Shown: positions 27,811 to 36,600 of the stretch, piece after piece
Position numbering within the stretch: position 1 is the first letter of the stretch
Layout: each line of letters starts with the position of its first letter
DNA from: Streptomyces sp. NBC_00259
Lineage (GTDB): Bacteria > Actinomycetota > Actinomycetes > Streptomycetales > Streptomycetaceae
Direction: 5' to 3'
NCBI RefSeq assembly: GCF_036181745.1
Contig: NZ_CP108080.1
Coordinates: 3,224,001-3,288,000, forward strand
DNA: 64,000 bases
Translations under genes and position numbers: made by a program
Notes under the pieces: generated by a model
The model's input: the letters and a program-made list of their open reading frames with translations, nothing else
The model's database searches: none
What the model was told of the DNA's origin: nothing

Positions 27811-28568
27811 AGGGTCCAGCCAAGCAGACAGACGGCGAGCGCCGAGAACGGGAGCGCGGCGGCGTACGCCCACTGCGCGCGGGATGCGGTCACCTCGTCG
27901 ATCACCGGCATCGTGCCGGCGAAACCGCGGCTGACCATGGCCAGGTGCACCCGCTCACCGCGCTCGTAGGAGCGGATGAACAGCGCGCCGGCGGACGTGG
28001 CGAGCACCCCCCAGTGGCGCACTCCGCGCGCCTCGAAGCCGCGCGAGCGGCGGGCGATGGACATCCGCCGCATCTCGTCGGTGATCACATCGCCGTAGCG
28101 GATCATGAAGGAGGCGATCTGCACCATGAGCGGCGGCAGCCGCAGCCGCTGCAGTCCGAGGAGCAGCGAGCGCAGCTCGGTCGTCGAGGCGAGCAGTACG
28201 GAGGTGGCGACCCCGAGCGTCCCCTTGGCGAGGATGTTCCAGGCGCCCCACAGCCCCGGCACGGAGAGGGAGATCCCGAGCCACTCGGTCCGCTCGCCGG
28301 GCACCACGAAGGGCATGAGCAGCGCGAACGCGACGAACGGGATCTCGATCAGCAGCCGGCGCAGCAGGAAGCCCGCCGGGACGCGTGCCAGCGCGGCGAC
28401 CGCGCCCAGCAGCACGGCGTACAGGCCGAAGGCCCAGACCGCCTCGCGCGGAGTGGAGACCACGACGAGGACGAAGCACAGGGCCGCGGCGATCTTGCAG
28501 TGCGGAGGCAGCTGATGGACCGGCGAGTGTCCGTGCCGGTAGAGCTTGTGGGCGTGGCCCGTACTCAT
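27807..28568 (-). CDS. ECF metal transporter transmembrane T component (CbiQ/NikQ)
   Basis: 253 residues, about five or six helices, with the two coupling motifs of ECF T proteins: ARRSRGFEARG (about residue 173) and AMVSRGFAG (about 220), which contact the ATPase. Early PPHCKIAAALCFVLVVV starts the first helix. Overlaps the ATPase gene by ATGA. Its ATG (28568) is preceded by copies of a 20-base repeat that each contain an ATGAGCACG start-like sequence (see repeat 28574-28682). Confidence 0.9.
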   Translation of the reverse strand: MSTGHAHKLYRHGHSPVHQLPPHCKIAAALCFVLVVVSTPREAVWAFGLYAVLLGAVAALARVPAGFLLRRLLIEIPFVAFALLMPFVVPGERTEWLGISLSVPGLWGAWNILAKGTLGVATSVLLASTTELRSLLLGLQRLRLPPLMVQIASFMIRYGDVITDEMRRMSIARRSRGFEARGVRHWGVLATSAGALFIRSYERGERVHLAMVSRGFAGTMPVIDEVTASRAQWAYAAALPFSALAVCLLGWTL

Positions 28569-28573
28569 CCGCT

Positions 28574-28682
28574 GGTCCTCGTGCTCATCGTCCGGTCCTC
28601 GTGCTCATCGTCCGGTCCTCGTGCTCGTCGTACGTATCCGCCGGCCCTCGTACGTATCCGCCGGTCCTCGGGCTCATCGTGT
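28574..28682 (-). repeat. Degenerate 20-bp tandem repeats before cbiQ
   Basis: Two perfect and about three imperfect copies of GGTCCTCGTGCTCATCGTCC (plus strand). Read on the minus strand, the complete units contain ATGAGCACG, similar to the true cbiQ start ATGAGTACG. The unit length is not a multiple of three, so the copies fall in different frames. Fills most of the gap between cbiMN and cbiQ. Confidence 0.8.
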
Positions 28683-28750
28683 GAGCCTTGGCGCCTCATC
28701 CTCTCTGAGCCCCGGACCTCACCTGCCGGCCGGCCCCGCGGCTCGTCCGC

Positions 28751-29797
28751 TCAGCCGCGGACGGTCTCCTTGGGGGGCTCCACGCCCTCGCTACGGCGGC
28801 GACGCACCACGAGGAAGACTCCGGTGCCCACCACCGCCGTGGCGCCGACACCGATCACCCCGGCCAGACCGCCGGAGAGGCGGGCGTTCTCGATGTCCGC
28901 GACGCCGTAGTCGGCGAGGGGCGAATCGGCGGCCGCGTGGTCCTCGACCTTCTTGTCGATGCCCTTGTCCGCGGCGACCTTCTCCAGTCCGTCCGGGTTG
29001 GCGGAGGCGTAGAAGGAGACGAATCCGGCCAGTACGAGGGAGGTCACGAGGCCCGCGATCCAGACCGGGCGCGGGGAGGCGGCCGGGGCCGGGGCGCCGT
29101 CGGGCCGTGCGTCCACGAGTTCACCGCCGACGCGCAGCTTGAGGGGCGTGGACAGTCCGCGCGCGCCGTACACGAGGTCCGGGCGTACGGCGAGGACGGC
29201 GCCGACCGTCGCCATCGTGATCAGGGCCTCGCCGATGCCGATCAGGAGGTGGACACCGACCATCGCGCCGAGGACCGTGCCGATCGGCACGTCGGTCGTG
29301 CCGCCGATCGCGTAGACCAGGGTGAAGGCGGCGGCCGCGGCCGGTACGGACACGAGCGCCGCGACGAACGAGGCCACCGTGATCGACCTGCGCTTCTTCG
29401 GCAGCACCCGCACCAGCGCGCGGAACAGGCCGTACGCGACGACGACCGTGACCGCGCCCATGACCGTGATGTTGACGCCGAGCGCGGTCAGTCCGCCGTC
29501 CGCGAAGAGGATGCCCTGGAGCAACAGCACGACGGAGACGCACAGCACTCCCGTGTACGGCCCGACGAGTATCGCCGCGAGTGCGCCGCCGAGGAGATGG
29601 CCGCTGGTACCGGCCGCGACCGGGAAGTTGAGCATCTGCACGGCGAAGATGAACGCGGCGACGAGGCCGGCGAGCGGCGCCGTCCGCTCGTTCAGCTCGC
29701 GCTGTGCGCCGCGCAGGCTGACGGCGACCGCGCCGGCGGCGACCACGCCCGCCGCGGCGGAGACGGGCAGATCGATGAATCCGTCGGGGACATGCAT
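28751..29797 (-). CDS. ECF metal transporter MN fusion (substrate-binding CbiM/NikM plus PDGLE domain)
   Basis: 348 residues. Begins MHVPDGFIDLPVSA; in this family the mature N-terminal Met-His directly chelates the metal, so the start is certain. Seven or so helices of CbiM/NikM to about residue 235, then a CbiN-like part with two helices flanking a PDGLEKVAADKG segment (PDGLE domain). Captures Ni2+ or Co2+ for the Q and O subunits encoded downstream. The presence of a Nur-box-like site upstream favours nickel. Confidence 0.92.
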   Translation of the reverse strand: MHVPDGFIDLPVSAAAGVVAAGAVAVSLRGAQRELNERTAPLAGLVAAFIFAVQMLNFPVAAGTSGHLLGGALAAILVGPYTGVLCVSVVLLLQGILFADGGLTALGVNITVMGAVTVVVAYGLFRALVRVLPKKRRSITVASFVAALVSVPAAAAAFTLVYAIGGTTDVPIGTVLGAMVGVHLLIGIGEALITMATVGAVLAVRPDLVYGARGLSTPLKLRVGGELVDARPDGAPAPAASPRPVWIAGLVTSLVLAGFVSFYASANPDGLEKVAADKGIDKKVEDHAAADSPLADYGVADIENARLSGGLAGVIGVGATAVVGTGVFLVVRRRRSEGVEPPKETVRG

Positions 29798-29850
29798 GTC
29801 AGGCTCCGCTTCCGGGACGGGCCGCTCGGGCCCGGCTGGTCAACCGTCCG

Positions 29851-29880
29851 ATAATGCGCCCTGTTGCGAACCTGTTGCAA
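29851..29880 (-). promoter_or_regulatory. Promoter of the ECF operon with candidate Nur (nickel regulator) box
   Basis: At 29864-29880 the sequence is TTGCGA-N5-TTGCAA, 11 of 12 defined positions of the Nur box as I know it from S. coelicolor (tTGCaa-N5-ttGCAA). On the minus strand TTGCAA (29880-29875) could serve as -35 and CATTAT (29856-29851) as -10, 18 bases apart, so Nur binding would cover the promoter. Predicted: repression by nickel-loaded Nur. Confidence 0.6.
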
Positions 29881-29978
29881 GAGCGCACGCCTGACAAATG
29901 CAAGCGACACGCCCAGGCCTTCCGGTCAGAAATATGCGACATTAGAGGGCAAAGAGCCTCAATGGTGAGGAACCAGCA

Positions 29979-30374
29979 ATGTCTCAAGCCGTCGAGAGTC
30001 CCTCTGTCGAGGAGCACGCCGTCGAAGCGCATGCCGTCGAAGAGCATGCGAAAGCCCGGATAGTCAACGACGCCCCTCACTACCGCTCCGTGCCCGTGGC
30101 CCTCCGCTACGAGCCCGACAAGGATCCCGATACCGTCCACTTCCGCTTCCCCAGCGGGACCGAGTGGGCCTTCCGCCGCGAGCTGCTGGAGACCGGACTG
30201 CGCGCCCCGGCCCGCAGCGGCGATGTCACGGTGTGGCCGTGCGGCCGCGCCCAGGTGGTCGTCGAGCTCCACTCCCCGGACGGCGTGGCGGTGATCCAGT
30301 TCGACACCCGCCCCCTCGTGCGTTTCCTGCGCCGCACCTACGCGGAGGTGACCGCGCCCGCCACGGCTGCGTGA
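29979..30374 (+). CDS. ssgE: SsgA-like sporulation protein (SALP), probable SsgE
   Basis: 131 residues, the SsgA-like fold found only in morphologically complex actinobacteria; these proteins guide septum placement, peptidoglycan remodelling and spore separation. Core DTVHFRFPSGTEWAFRRELL, VTVWPCGRAQVVVELHSPDG and FDTRPLVRFLRRTY match the family. An extra N-terminal repeat (EEHAVEAHAVEEHAK) precedes the core. ATG 29979 has GAGG nine bases upstream. The symbol ssgE rests on genomic position near the PBP genes, as I recall for S. coelicolor; the family call itself is firm. Confidence 0.85.
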   Translation: MSQAVESPSVEEHAVEAHAVEEHAKARIVNDAPHYRSVPVALRYEPDKDPDTVHFRFPSGTEWAFRRELLETGLRAPARSGDVTVWPCGRAQVVVELHSPDGVAVIQFDTRPLVRFLRRTYAEVTAPATAA

Positions 30375-30405
30375 CGGACACGGCCACCCCTGGGCCCCGC
30401 GGCGA

Positions 30406-32601
30406 TCAGACGCGGACCAGCTCGCGCTCCTCGTCGGCGTCGTCGGCGTCGGCGTCGGCGGCCGAGGCGTCCAGCTCGCGCAGTCGCTCGCCCTCCACGT
30501 CGACGCTGGGCAGCACGCGGTCCAGCCGGCGCGGCAGCCACCAGGCCCGGTGACCCAGCAGCGCGAGCACCGCCGGCACGATCGCCATCCGCACGACGAA
30601 GGCGTCGAAGAAGACGGCGATCGCGAGACCGAAGCCGATCATCTTCACCATCTGCTCGCCGGAGCCGATGAAGCCCGCGAAGACCGCGATCATGATCACG
30701 GCGGCGGCCGTGACCACCCTGGCGCCGTGCCGGAAGCCGGTGACGATCGCCTGGCCGGGCCGCTCGCCGTGGACGTACGCCTCACGCATCCGCGTGACCA
30801 GGAAGACCTCGTAGTCCATGGCGAGCCCGAAGACCACACCCACCATGAAGATCGGCATCATCGACATGATCGGGCCGGTCTGCTCGACGCCGAAGAGGGA
30901 GCCCAGCCAGCCCCACTGGAAGACCGCGACCACCGCGCCGAGGGCGGCGACCACCGAGAGCAGGAAGCCGAGCGCCGCCTTCAGGGGAACGAGGACGGAC
31001 CGGAACACCACCATCAGCAGCAGGAACGCGAGACCGACGACGAGCGCGAGGTACGGCAGCAGCGCGTCGTTCATCCGCTGCGAGAAGTCGATGTTCATCG
31101 CGGTGGCGCCGGTGACATGGACGTTCTCGCCGCTGGTGTCCCGGATGCTGCGGACGAGCGCCTCGGTCTCCGCGGAGCTCGGCCGGTCCTCGGGGATCAC
31201 GGTGATCGTCGCCGTGTCACCGGCCTTGTTGTACGTGGCCGGGGTGACGGCCGCGACCCCGTCGAGCTTCTGGATGTCCTTGGCCGTGCCGTCCGCGGCG
31301 GCCTTGTCACCGTCGACCACGATGAGCAGCGGGCCGTTGAACCCGGGCCCGAAGCCGTCGGAGAGCAGGTCGTACGCCTTGCGCTGGGTGGTGCTGGTGG
31401 GCTGGGAGCCGTCGTCCGGCAGTCCCATCTCCAGCGACGTGGCGGGGATGGCGACGACACCGAGGCCGACCACTCCGGCGAGGAGCACGGCGACCGGGCG
31501 GCGCAGCACGAACCGGGCCCAGCGGGTGCCCATGTTGGGCTTGTCGCCGTCGGCCGGCCCTGTCTTCCCGCGGGACGCGGCACGGGCCTTGCGGCCCAGC
31601 ACCCTCTTGCCGGCGAAGCCGAGCAGCGCCGGGATCAGGGTGAGCGCGATGAGGACGGCGATCGCGACCGTACCGGCGGCCGCGAAGCCCATCTTGCTGA
31701 GCATCGGGATGTTGACGACGGCGAGACCGACGAGGGCGATGACGACGGTGAGCCCGGCGAAGACGACGGCGGAACCGGCGGTGCCGGTGGCCCTTCCGGC
31801 GGCCTCCTCGTGGTCGCGGCCCTCGGCCAGCTCGGCACGGTAGCGGGAGACGATGAAGAGCGCGTAGTCGATGCCGACGGCGAGGCCGATCATCGTCGCG
31901 AGCGTGGCTGTCGTGGAGCCCAGGTCGAGGACGTTCGCGAGGGCCGTGATGGTGGAGACGCCGATCCCGACGCCGATGACGGCGGTGAGCAGCGGCAGCC
32001 CGGCGGCGACCAGCGAGCCGAAGGTGATGACGAGGACGACCGCGGCGATGGCGACACCGATGATCTCCGAGGCACCGGTCTCGGGCGCGGCCTGCAGCGC
32101 GTCACCGCCGATCTCGACGGTCAGCCCGGCGTCCTTCGCCCCCTGGCCGGCCTCCGTGAGCGCCTCCCGGTCCTTCTCGGTCAGCTCCATGCCGCTGACC
32201 TTGTACGAGACCTGGGTGTAGGCGATGGCGCCGTCCCGGCTGACCGACTTGGCCTGGTACGGGTCGACGACCGAAGCCACCTGGTCCGAGCCGGACCTGA
32301 GCTCGGCGACGACCTTCCTGACCTCCGCCTTGTGGGCCGGGTCGGTCATCTTCCGACCGTCGGGCGCCTTGAAGACGACCCGCGCGGTGGCACCGTCGGC
32401 GCTCGCGCCCGGGAAGCGCTCTTCGAGGAGGTCGAAGGCCTTCTGGGCCTCCGTACCCGGTATGGAGAAGGAGCTGGAGGTGGCGGTGGGCGCGGAGGCC
32501 GCGCCGACGCCGGCGAGTGCGAGCAGCGCCACCCACAGCAGGGCGACGAGCCGGCGGCGCCTGAAGGCGAATCGCCCGAGTTTGTACAGGAACGTGGCCA
32601 C
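30406..32601 (-). CDS. MMPL/RND family membrane transporter
   Basis: 731 residues. Two repeats, each with one helix, a large extracytoplasmic domain and five helices: first helix VALLWVALLALAGVGAA, first bundle from IIGVAIAAVVLVITFGS with GIDYALFIVSRYR, second from YLALVVGLAFLLLMVVF with AMDYEVFLVTRMREAY. The DY pairs in GIDYALF and AMDYEVF are the MMPL proton-relay residues. Exports lipids or drugs. An acidic tail ends it (ASAADADADDADEE). GTG 32601 follows GGGAG. Lies 216 bases after tetR on the same strand, so probably controlled by it. Confidence 0.9.
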   Translation of the reverse strand: MATFLYKLGRFAFRRRRLVALLWVALLALAGVGAASAPTATSSSFSIPGTEAQKAFDLLEERFPGASADGATARVVFKAPDGRKMTDPAHKAEVRKVVAELRSGSDQVASVVDPYQAKSVSRDGAIAYTQVSYKVSGMELTEKDREALTEAGQGAKDAGLTVEIGGDALQAAPETGASEIIGVAIAAVVLVITFGSLVAAGLPLLTAVIGVGIGVSTITALANVLDLGSTTATLATMIGLAVGIDYALFIVSRYRAELAEGRDHEEAAGRATGTAGSAVVFAGLTVVIALVGLAVVNIPMLSKMGFAAAGTVAIAVLIALTLIPALLGFAGKRVLGRKARAASRGKTGPADGDKPNMGTRWARFVLRRPVAVLLAGVVGLGVVAIPATSLEMGLPDDGSQPTSTTQRKAYDLLSDGFGPGFNGPLLIVVDGDKAAADGTAKDIQKLDGVAAVTPATYNKAGDTATITVIPEDRPSSAETEALVRSIRDTSGENVHVTGATAMNIDFSQRMNDALLPYLALVVGLAFLLLMVVFRSVLVPLKAALGFLLSVVAALGAVVAVFQWGWLGSLFGVEQTGPIMSMMPIFMVGVVFGLAMDYEVFLVTRMREAYVHGERPGQAIVTGFRHGARVVTAAAVIMIAVFAGFIGSGEQMVKMIGFGLAIAVFFDAFVVRMAIVPAVLALLGHRAWWLPRRLDRVLPSVDVEGERLRELDASAADADADDADEERELVRV

Positions 32602-32790
32602 GAGTTGGGACTCCCGGTCAGGTCGTTGGGACGAAAAGGGCAGGCATGACCAGCCCGACGACGTGAGCGGTGCGCGTCAGGTGGGACTTCGGTCGTGATG
32701 TCCGGTGGGTTCTCCGGGGAACGCCGCCGACGGGGAGATCCGCGGTGTTCGGACGCAGAGACGTGGAGACGTCTCAGACGCAGGGGCGTT

Positions 32791-32816
32791 CAGACGTTCG
32801 AATGTTCGGACGTCTG
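32791..32816 (-). terminator. Hairpin directly after tetR
   Basis: Twelve-base arms (CAGACGTTCGAA and TTCGGACGTCTG on the plus strand, one mismatch) with a 2-base centre begin two bases beyond the tetR stop. A 10-base palindrome GAGACGTCTC follows at 32766-32775. May terminate or attenuate read-through into the MMPL gene. Confidence 0.5.
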
Positions 32817-32817
32817 G

Positions 32818-33393
32818 TCATCGCGCTCCCAGCGCGGGGAGCACGACGGCGTCGATGTAGTCGTGCAGGAAGCCCTGACTCATGGGCTGGTCCTTGATCA
32901 GCGGGTGGGCCACGAAGGCGCCGACCAGCATGTGCGACAGGTACTTCAGCGCGGGGTTGTCCGCCGCGATCTCGCCGCGGTCGATCGCCCGCTGCAGCAT
33001 CCCGTCGAGGCCGGTGATCTCCGGTTCGATGAACAGTTGGCGCAGAGCCTGGAGCAGATCGTCGTTCTCGTGGACCGCCCGGGCGAGCCCCCGCATCAGC
33101 GCGGTGTCCCGTTCCATCTGGCAGTCGTCGGATTGCGACACCATCTCGTGGAAGTCGCCGGCCAGGCTTCCGGTGTCGATCAGCGACACGTCCACCGGCT
33201 TGCTGTTCCGCAGCGACATCGCCACCAGCTCCGGCTTGCTCCCCCACTGGCGGTAGAGGGTGGCCTTGCTGGAGTGGGTGCGGGCGGCGACGGCGTCCAT
33301 GGTGAGGGCGTCGTAGCCGACCTCGCGCAACAGGTCGAGCACGGCTTCGTACAGTTCGGCCTCGCGCTCCGGCGTGAGCCTGCTCCGTGCCAT
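32818..33393 (-). CDS. TetR family transcriptional regulator
   Basis: 191 residues. N-terminal HTH about residues 10-55: ELYEAVLDLLREVGYDALTMD, AARTHSSKATLYRQWGSK with the typical recognition helix. The C-terminal ligand domain contains MQRAIDRGEIAADNPALKYL. ATG 33393 is preceded by GACCGGTC-like sequence rather than a clear Shine-Dalgarno, but the alternative upstream frame (to 33570) reads through the operator region. Two copies of a palindrome lie just upstream, so it very likely represses itself and the downstream MMPL exporter, relieved by the exported compound. Confidence 0.9.
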   Translation of the reverse strand: MARSRLTPEREAELYEAVLDLLREVGYDALTMDAVAARTHSSKATLYRQWGSKPELVAMSLRNSKPVDVSLIDTGSLAGDFHEMVSQSDDCQMERDTALMRGLARAVHENDDLLQALRQLFIEPEITGLDGMLQRAIDRGEIAADNPALKYLSHMLVGAFVAHPLIKDQPMSQGFLHDYIDAVVLPALGAR

Positions 33394-33411
33394 GACCGAC
33401 CGGCCTTCCGA

Positions 33412-33426
33412 ACGAAACGGTTTCGT
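33412..33426. promoter_or_regulatory. TetR operator candidate 1
   Basis: ACGAAAC-G-GTTTCGT, 7-base perfect arms around one base, 19 bases upstream of the tetR start codon. Confidence 0.7.
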
Positions 33427-33457
33427 ACAGTACGAAGATACCCCCCGCTTCAGCGAA

Positions 33458-33472
33458 ACGAAACCGTTTCGT
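33458..33472. promoter_or_regulatory. TetR operator candidate 2
   Basis: ACGAAAC-C-GTTTCGT, the same arms as operator 1, centred 46 bases further upstream and 137 bases from the tricorn start codon. Confidence 0.7.
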
Positions 33473-33608
33473 ACGTGTCCTGGGCCACAGCGCTCCCGGC
33501 CCGCGCGCGGACGTCCTGGCGCGCGGAAGTCCCGCCCGCGGAAGACCCGTCCAGAGAAGTCCCGTCCCACGAGTTGCCGGGCCCTGCGTGCGCGGAAAGC
33601 ATTGGAAG

Positions 33609-36600
33609 GTGAGTGACGACGTCGCGTATCTCCGCTTTCCGCATCTGCACGACGACTTGCTGTGCTTCGCGGCCGAGGACGATCTCTGGATCGCGCCCCT
33701 CGTCCCCGAAGGCCGGCGCCCCGGCCGCGCCTGGCGGGTCACCGTGGACAGGACCCGGGTCGGACACCCCCGCTTCTCACCGGACGGGCGCCACATCGCG
33801 TACACGACCTGGCGCAGCCTCGACCCCGAGATCCATCTCGCGCCGGTGGACGGCGGCCCCGGGCGACGGCTCAGCTACTGGGGCTCGACCGACACCCGGG
33901 TCTGCGGCTGGGACCCGGACGGCAACATCCTCGCCGTCTCCTCGCACGGCCAGCCGTTCTCGTACTTCTCCTGGGCCTACAAGGTGCCCACCGACGGCGA
34001 CCCCGGCAAACGCCTCCCCTGGGGCCCGGTCTCCGACATCGCGGTCGCCGACGCCGCCGGGTGCCACCGCACGCTCCTGCTCACCGGCAAGCCGCCGCAC
34101 GAGCCGGCCGCGTGGAAGCGGTACCGCGGCGGGGCGATGGGGCGGCTGTATCTGCACGGGGAGCGGCTGCTGCCGGACATCGAGGGCCATCTGGACTGCC
34201 CGATGTTCGTCGCCGGACGCATCGCGTTCCTCTCGGACCACGAGGGCGTGGGCAATCTCTACTCCTGTCTGCCCGACGGCACGGACCTGCGCCGTCACAC
34301 CGACCACGACGCCTTCTACGCCCGGCACGCGTCCAGCGACGGGAACCGGATCGTCTACCAGTGCGCAGGCGAGCTGTGGATGGTCGACGATCTGGCGCCG
34401 GACGCGGAACCGCGGAAGCTGGACGTGCGCCTCGGCGGCCAGCGCGCCGGCCGGCGTCCCTACCAGGTCCCCGCCTCCAACCACGTCGACGGACTCTCCG
34501 TCGACACGACGGGCCGGGCCAGTGCCGTCTCCGTACGCGGCAGCCTGTACTGGCTCACCCACCGCGACGGCCCGGCACGGACCATCGCCGACACCCCGGG
34601 TGTCCGGGTACGGCAGCCGGTGATGCTCGGCAGCGGCGGCGGACAGGTCGCGTACGTCACGGACGCGGACGGCGAGGACGCGATCGAGATCGCCTACCTC
34701 CCGCGGGCGAGCGGCGAACGCGAGCCCCGACGGCTGGCCGCCGGGCAGCTCGGACGCGTACGGGAGATGGTGTCCGACCCGGCCGGGGAGCGTCTGGCGA
34801 TCGCCTCGCACGACGGCCGGCTGCTGCTCATCACGGTGACCGAGGAGGAGCCGGACGCGACGACGGGCGCGGCCGAGTCCGGAACGGTGGAAGGACCGGC
34901 GGACGAGCCGGGGACACCGGGAGCGGACGAGCCCGGGACCACGCAGGGGCCTACGGACGAGCCCCGGACGCCGGGAGCGGACGAGCCCGCGACCGCGCCG
35001 GGACCGGCGGACTCAGCGGGAGCCACGGGCGGGGACGAGCCCGGGACCGCGCAGGGGCCGGAGGACGCGTCCGGAGCCGGAGGCGGCGCCACCGGTTCCG
35101 GGAACGAGCCCAGGAACGGGCTCGGAGCCCCGGCCGAGGAGAGCCCCGGCCGGGACGCGGGCAGCGGCGGCGTGGTCACGGAACTCATCCGGTCCGACAA
35201 CGGCCCGGTGCGCGATCTCGCGTTCTCGCCCCACGGGAACTGGCTGACCTGGTCGCATCCCGGCATCGGCCGCACCCTGCGGCAGATCAAGATGGCACGG
35301 ATCGACGGCGCGGGCCCGCGCACCGTCGTCGACGTCACCAACGGCCGCTTCGAGGACGAGAGTCCCGTCTTCACCCGCGACGGCCGCTATCTCGCCTTCC
35401 TGTCGTGGCGCGGCTTCGACCCCGTCTACGACGTGCACACCGGCGACCTGTCCTTCCCGCTCGGCTGCCGCCCCTATCTCGTACCGCTGTCGTCCGCGAC
35501 GCCGTCGCCGTTCGCGCTGCTGCCCGACGGGCGCCCGGCGGCCGGCGGGCTCGACCCGGCCGAGGCCGACACGGGGGAGGGCGCGGCGATGGTGGAGGTG
35601 GAGGGCCTGGAGAGCCGGGTCACGCCGTTCCCGGTGTCCGCGTCCAAGTACTCCGCACTGCACCCGGTGAGCGGCGGCGGTCTCGTCTGGCTGCGCTGGC
35701 CGATCTCGGGCGCGCTCGGCGAGACGTTCGCCAACCCTGCCGATCCCTCGCACCGGCCGACCCTGGAGTACTTCGACATCCCCAAGGCCCGCAGGACCGA
35801 ACTCGTCGCGCATCTGGACGGGTTCGCGGTCAGCGGCGACGGCTCACGGCTGGTGGTCGTCGACGACGGCGAGCTGCGCGCGGTGCCCGCGACCGAACCC
35901 GGCGACAGCGACTCGACCGTCTATCTCGACCTGCGACGGATCCTGCACGAGGTGGATCCGCCCGCGGAGTGGCGTGGTGCCTTCGAGGAGGCGGGGCGCC
36001 TCATCCGCGCCTACTTCTGGGACCCGGGGATGTCCGGCATCGACTGGGACGCCGTACTGGACCAGTACCGTCCGCTGATCGAACGGGTCGCCTCCCCCGA
36101 CGAGTTCGCGGACCTGCTCCGTGAGGTCCTGGGCGAACTGGGCACGTCGCACGCCTACGTCACTCCCGCCCGCCGCAACGAGGGACCGCCCCACTACCAG
36201 CGGGCGATGGGCCTGCTCGGCGCCAACCTGGCGTGCCGGGAGGAGGGCTGGGTCGTCAGGCGGATCCTGCCCGGTGACTCCTCGGACTCCAAGGCCCGTT
36301 CCCCTCTCGCCGGTACGGGCATCCGCGAAGGCGCCGTACTGACCCATGTGGACGGGCGGCCGGTGGACCGGATCGCCGGTCCGTATCCGCTCCTGTCGGC
36401 GGCCGGCGGGACGACCGTCGAGCTGACCTTCCGGCCGGCCGAGGGCGAGGGACCGGCCCGCCGGGTCGCGATCGTGCCGCTGATCGACGACCGCCCGCTG
36501 CGCTACCAGGACTGGGTCGCCAAACGCCGTGCCGTCGTACGCGAGGTGAGCGGCGGCAAGTGCGGCTACCTCCACATCCCGGACCTGGGCGGCTCGGGCT

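Noticed and set aside
32766..32775. GAGACGTCTC palindrome as a third TetR operator
   Set aside because: Sequence unrelated to the ACGAAAC arms of the two upstream sites; a 10-base palindrome can arise by chance.
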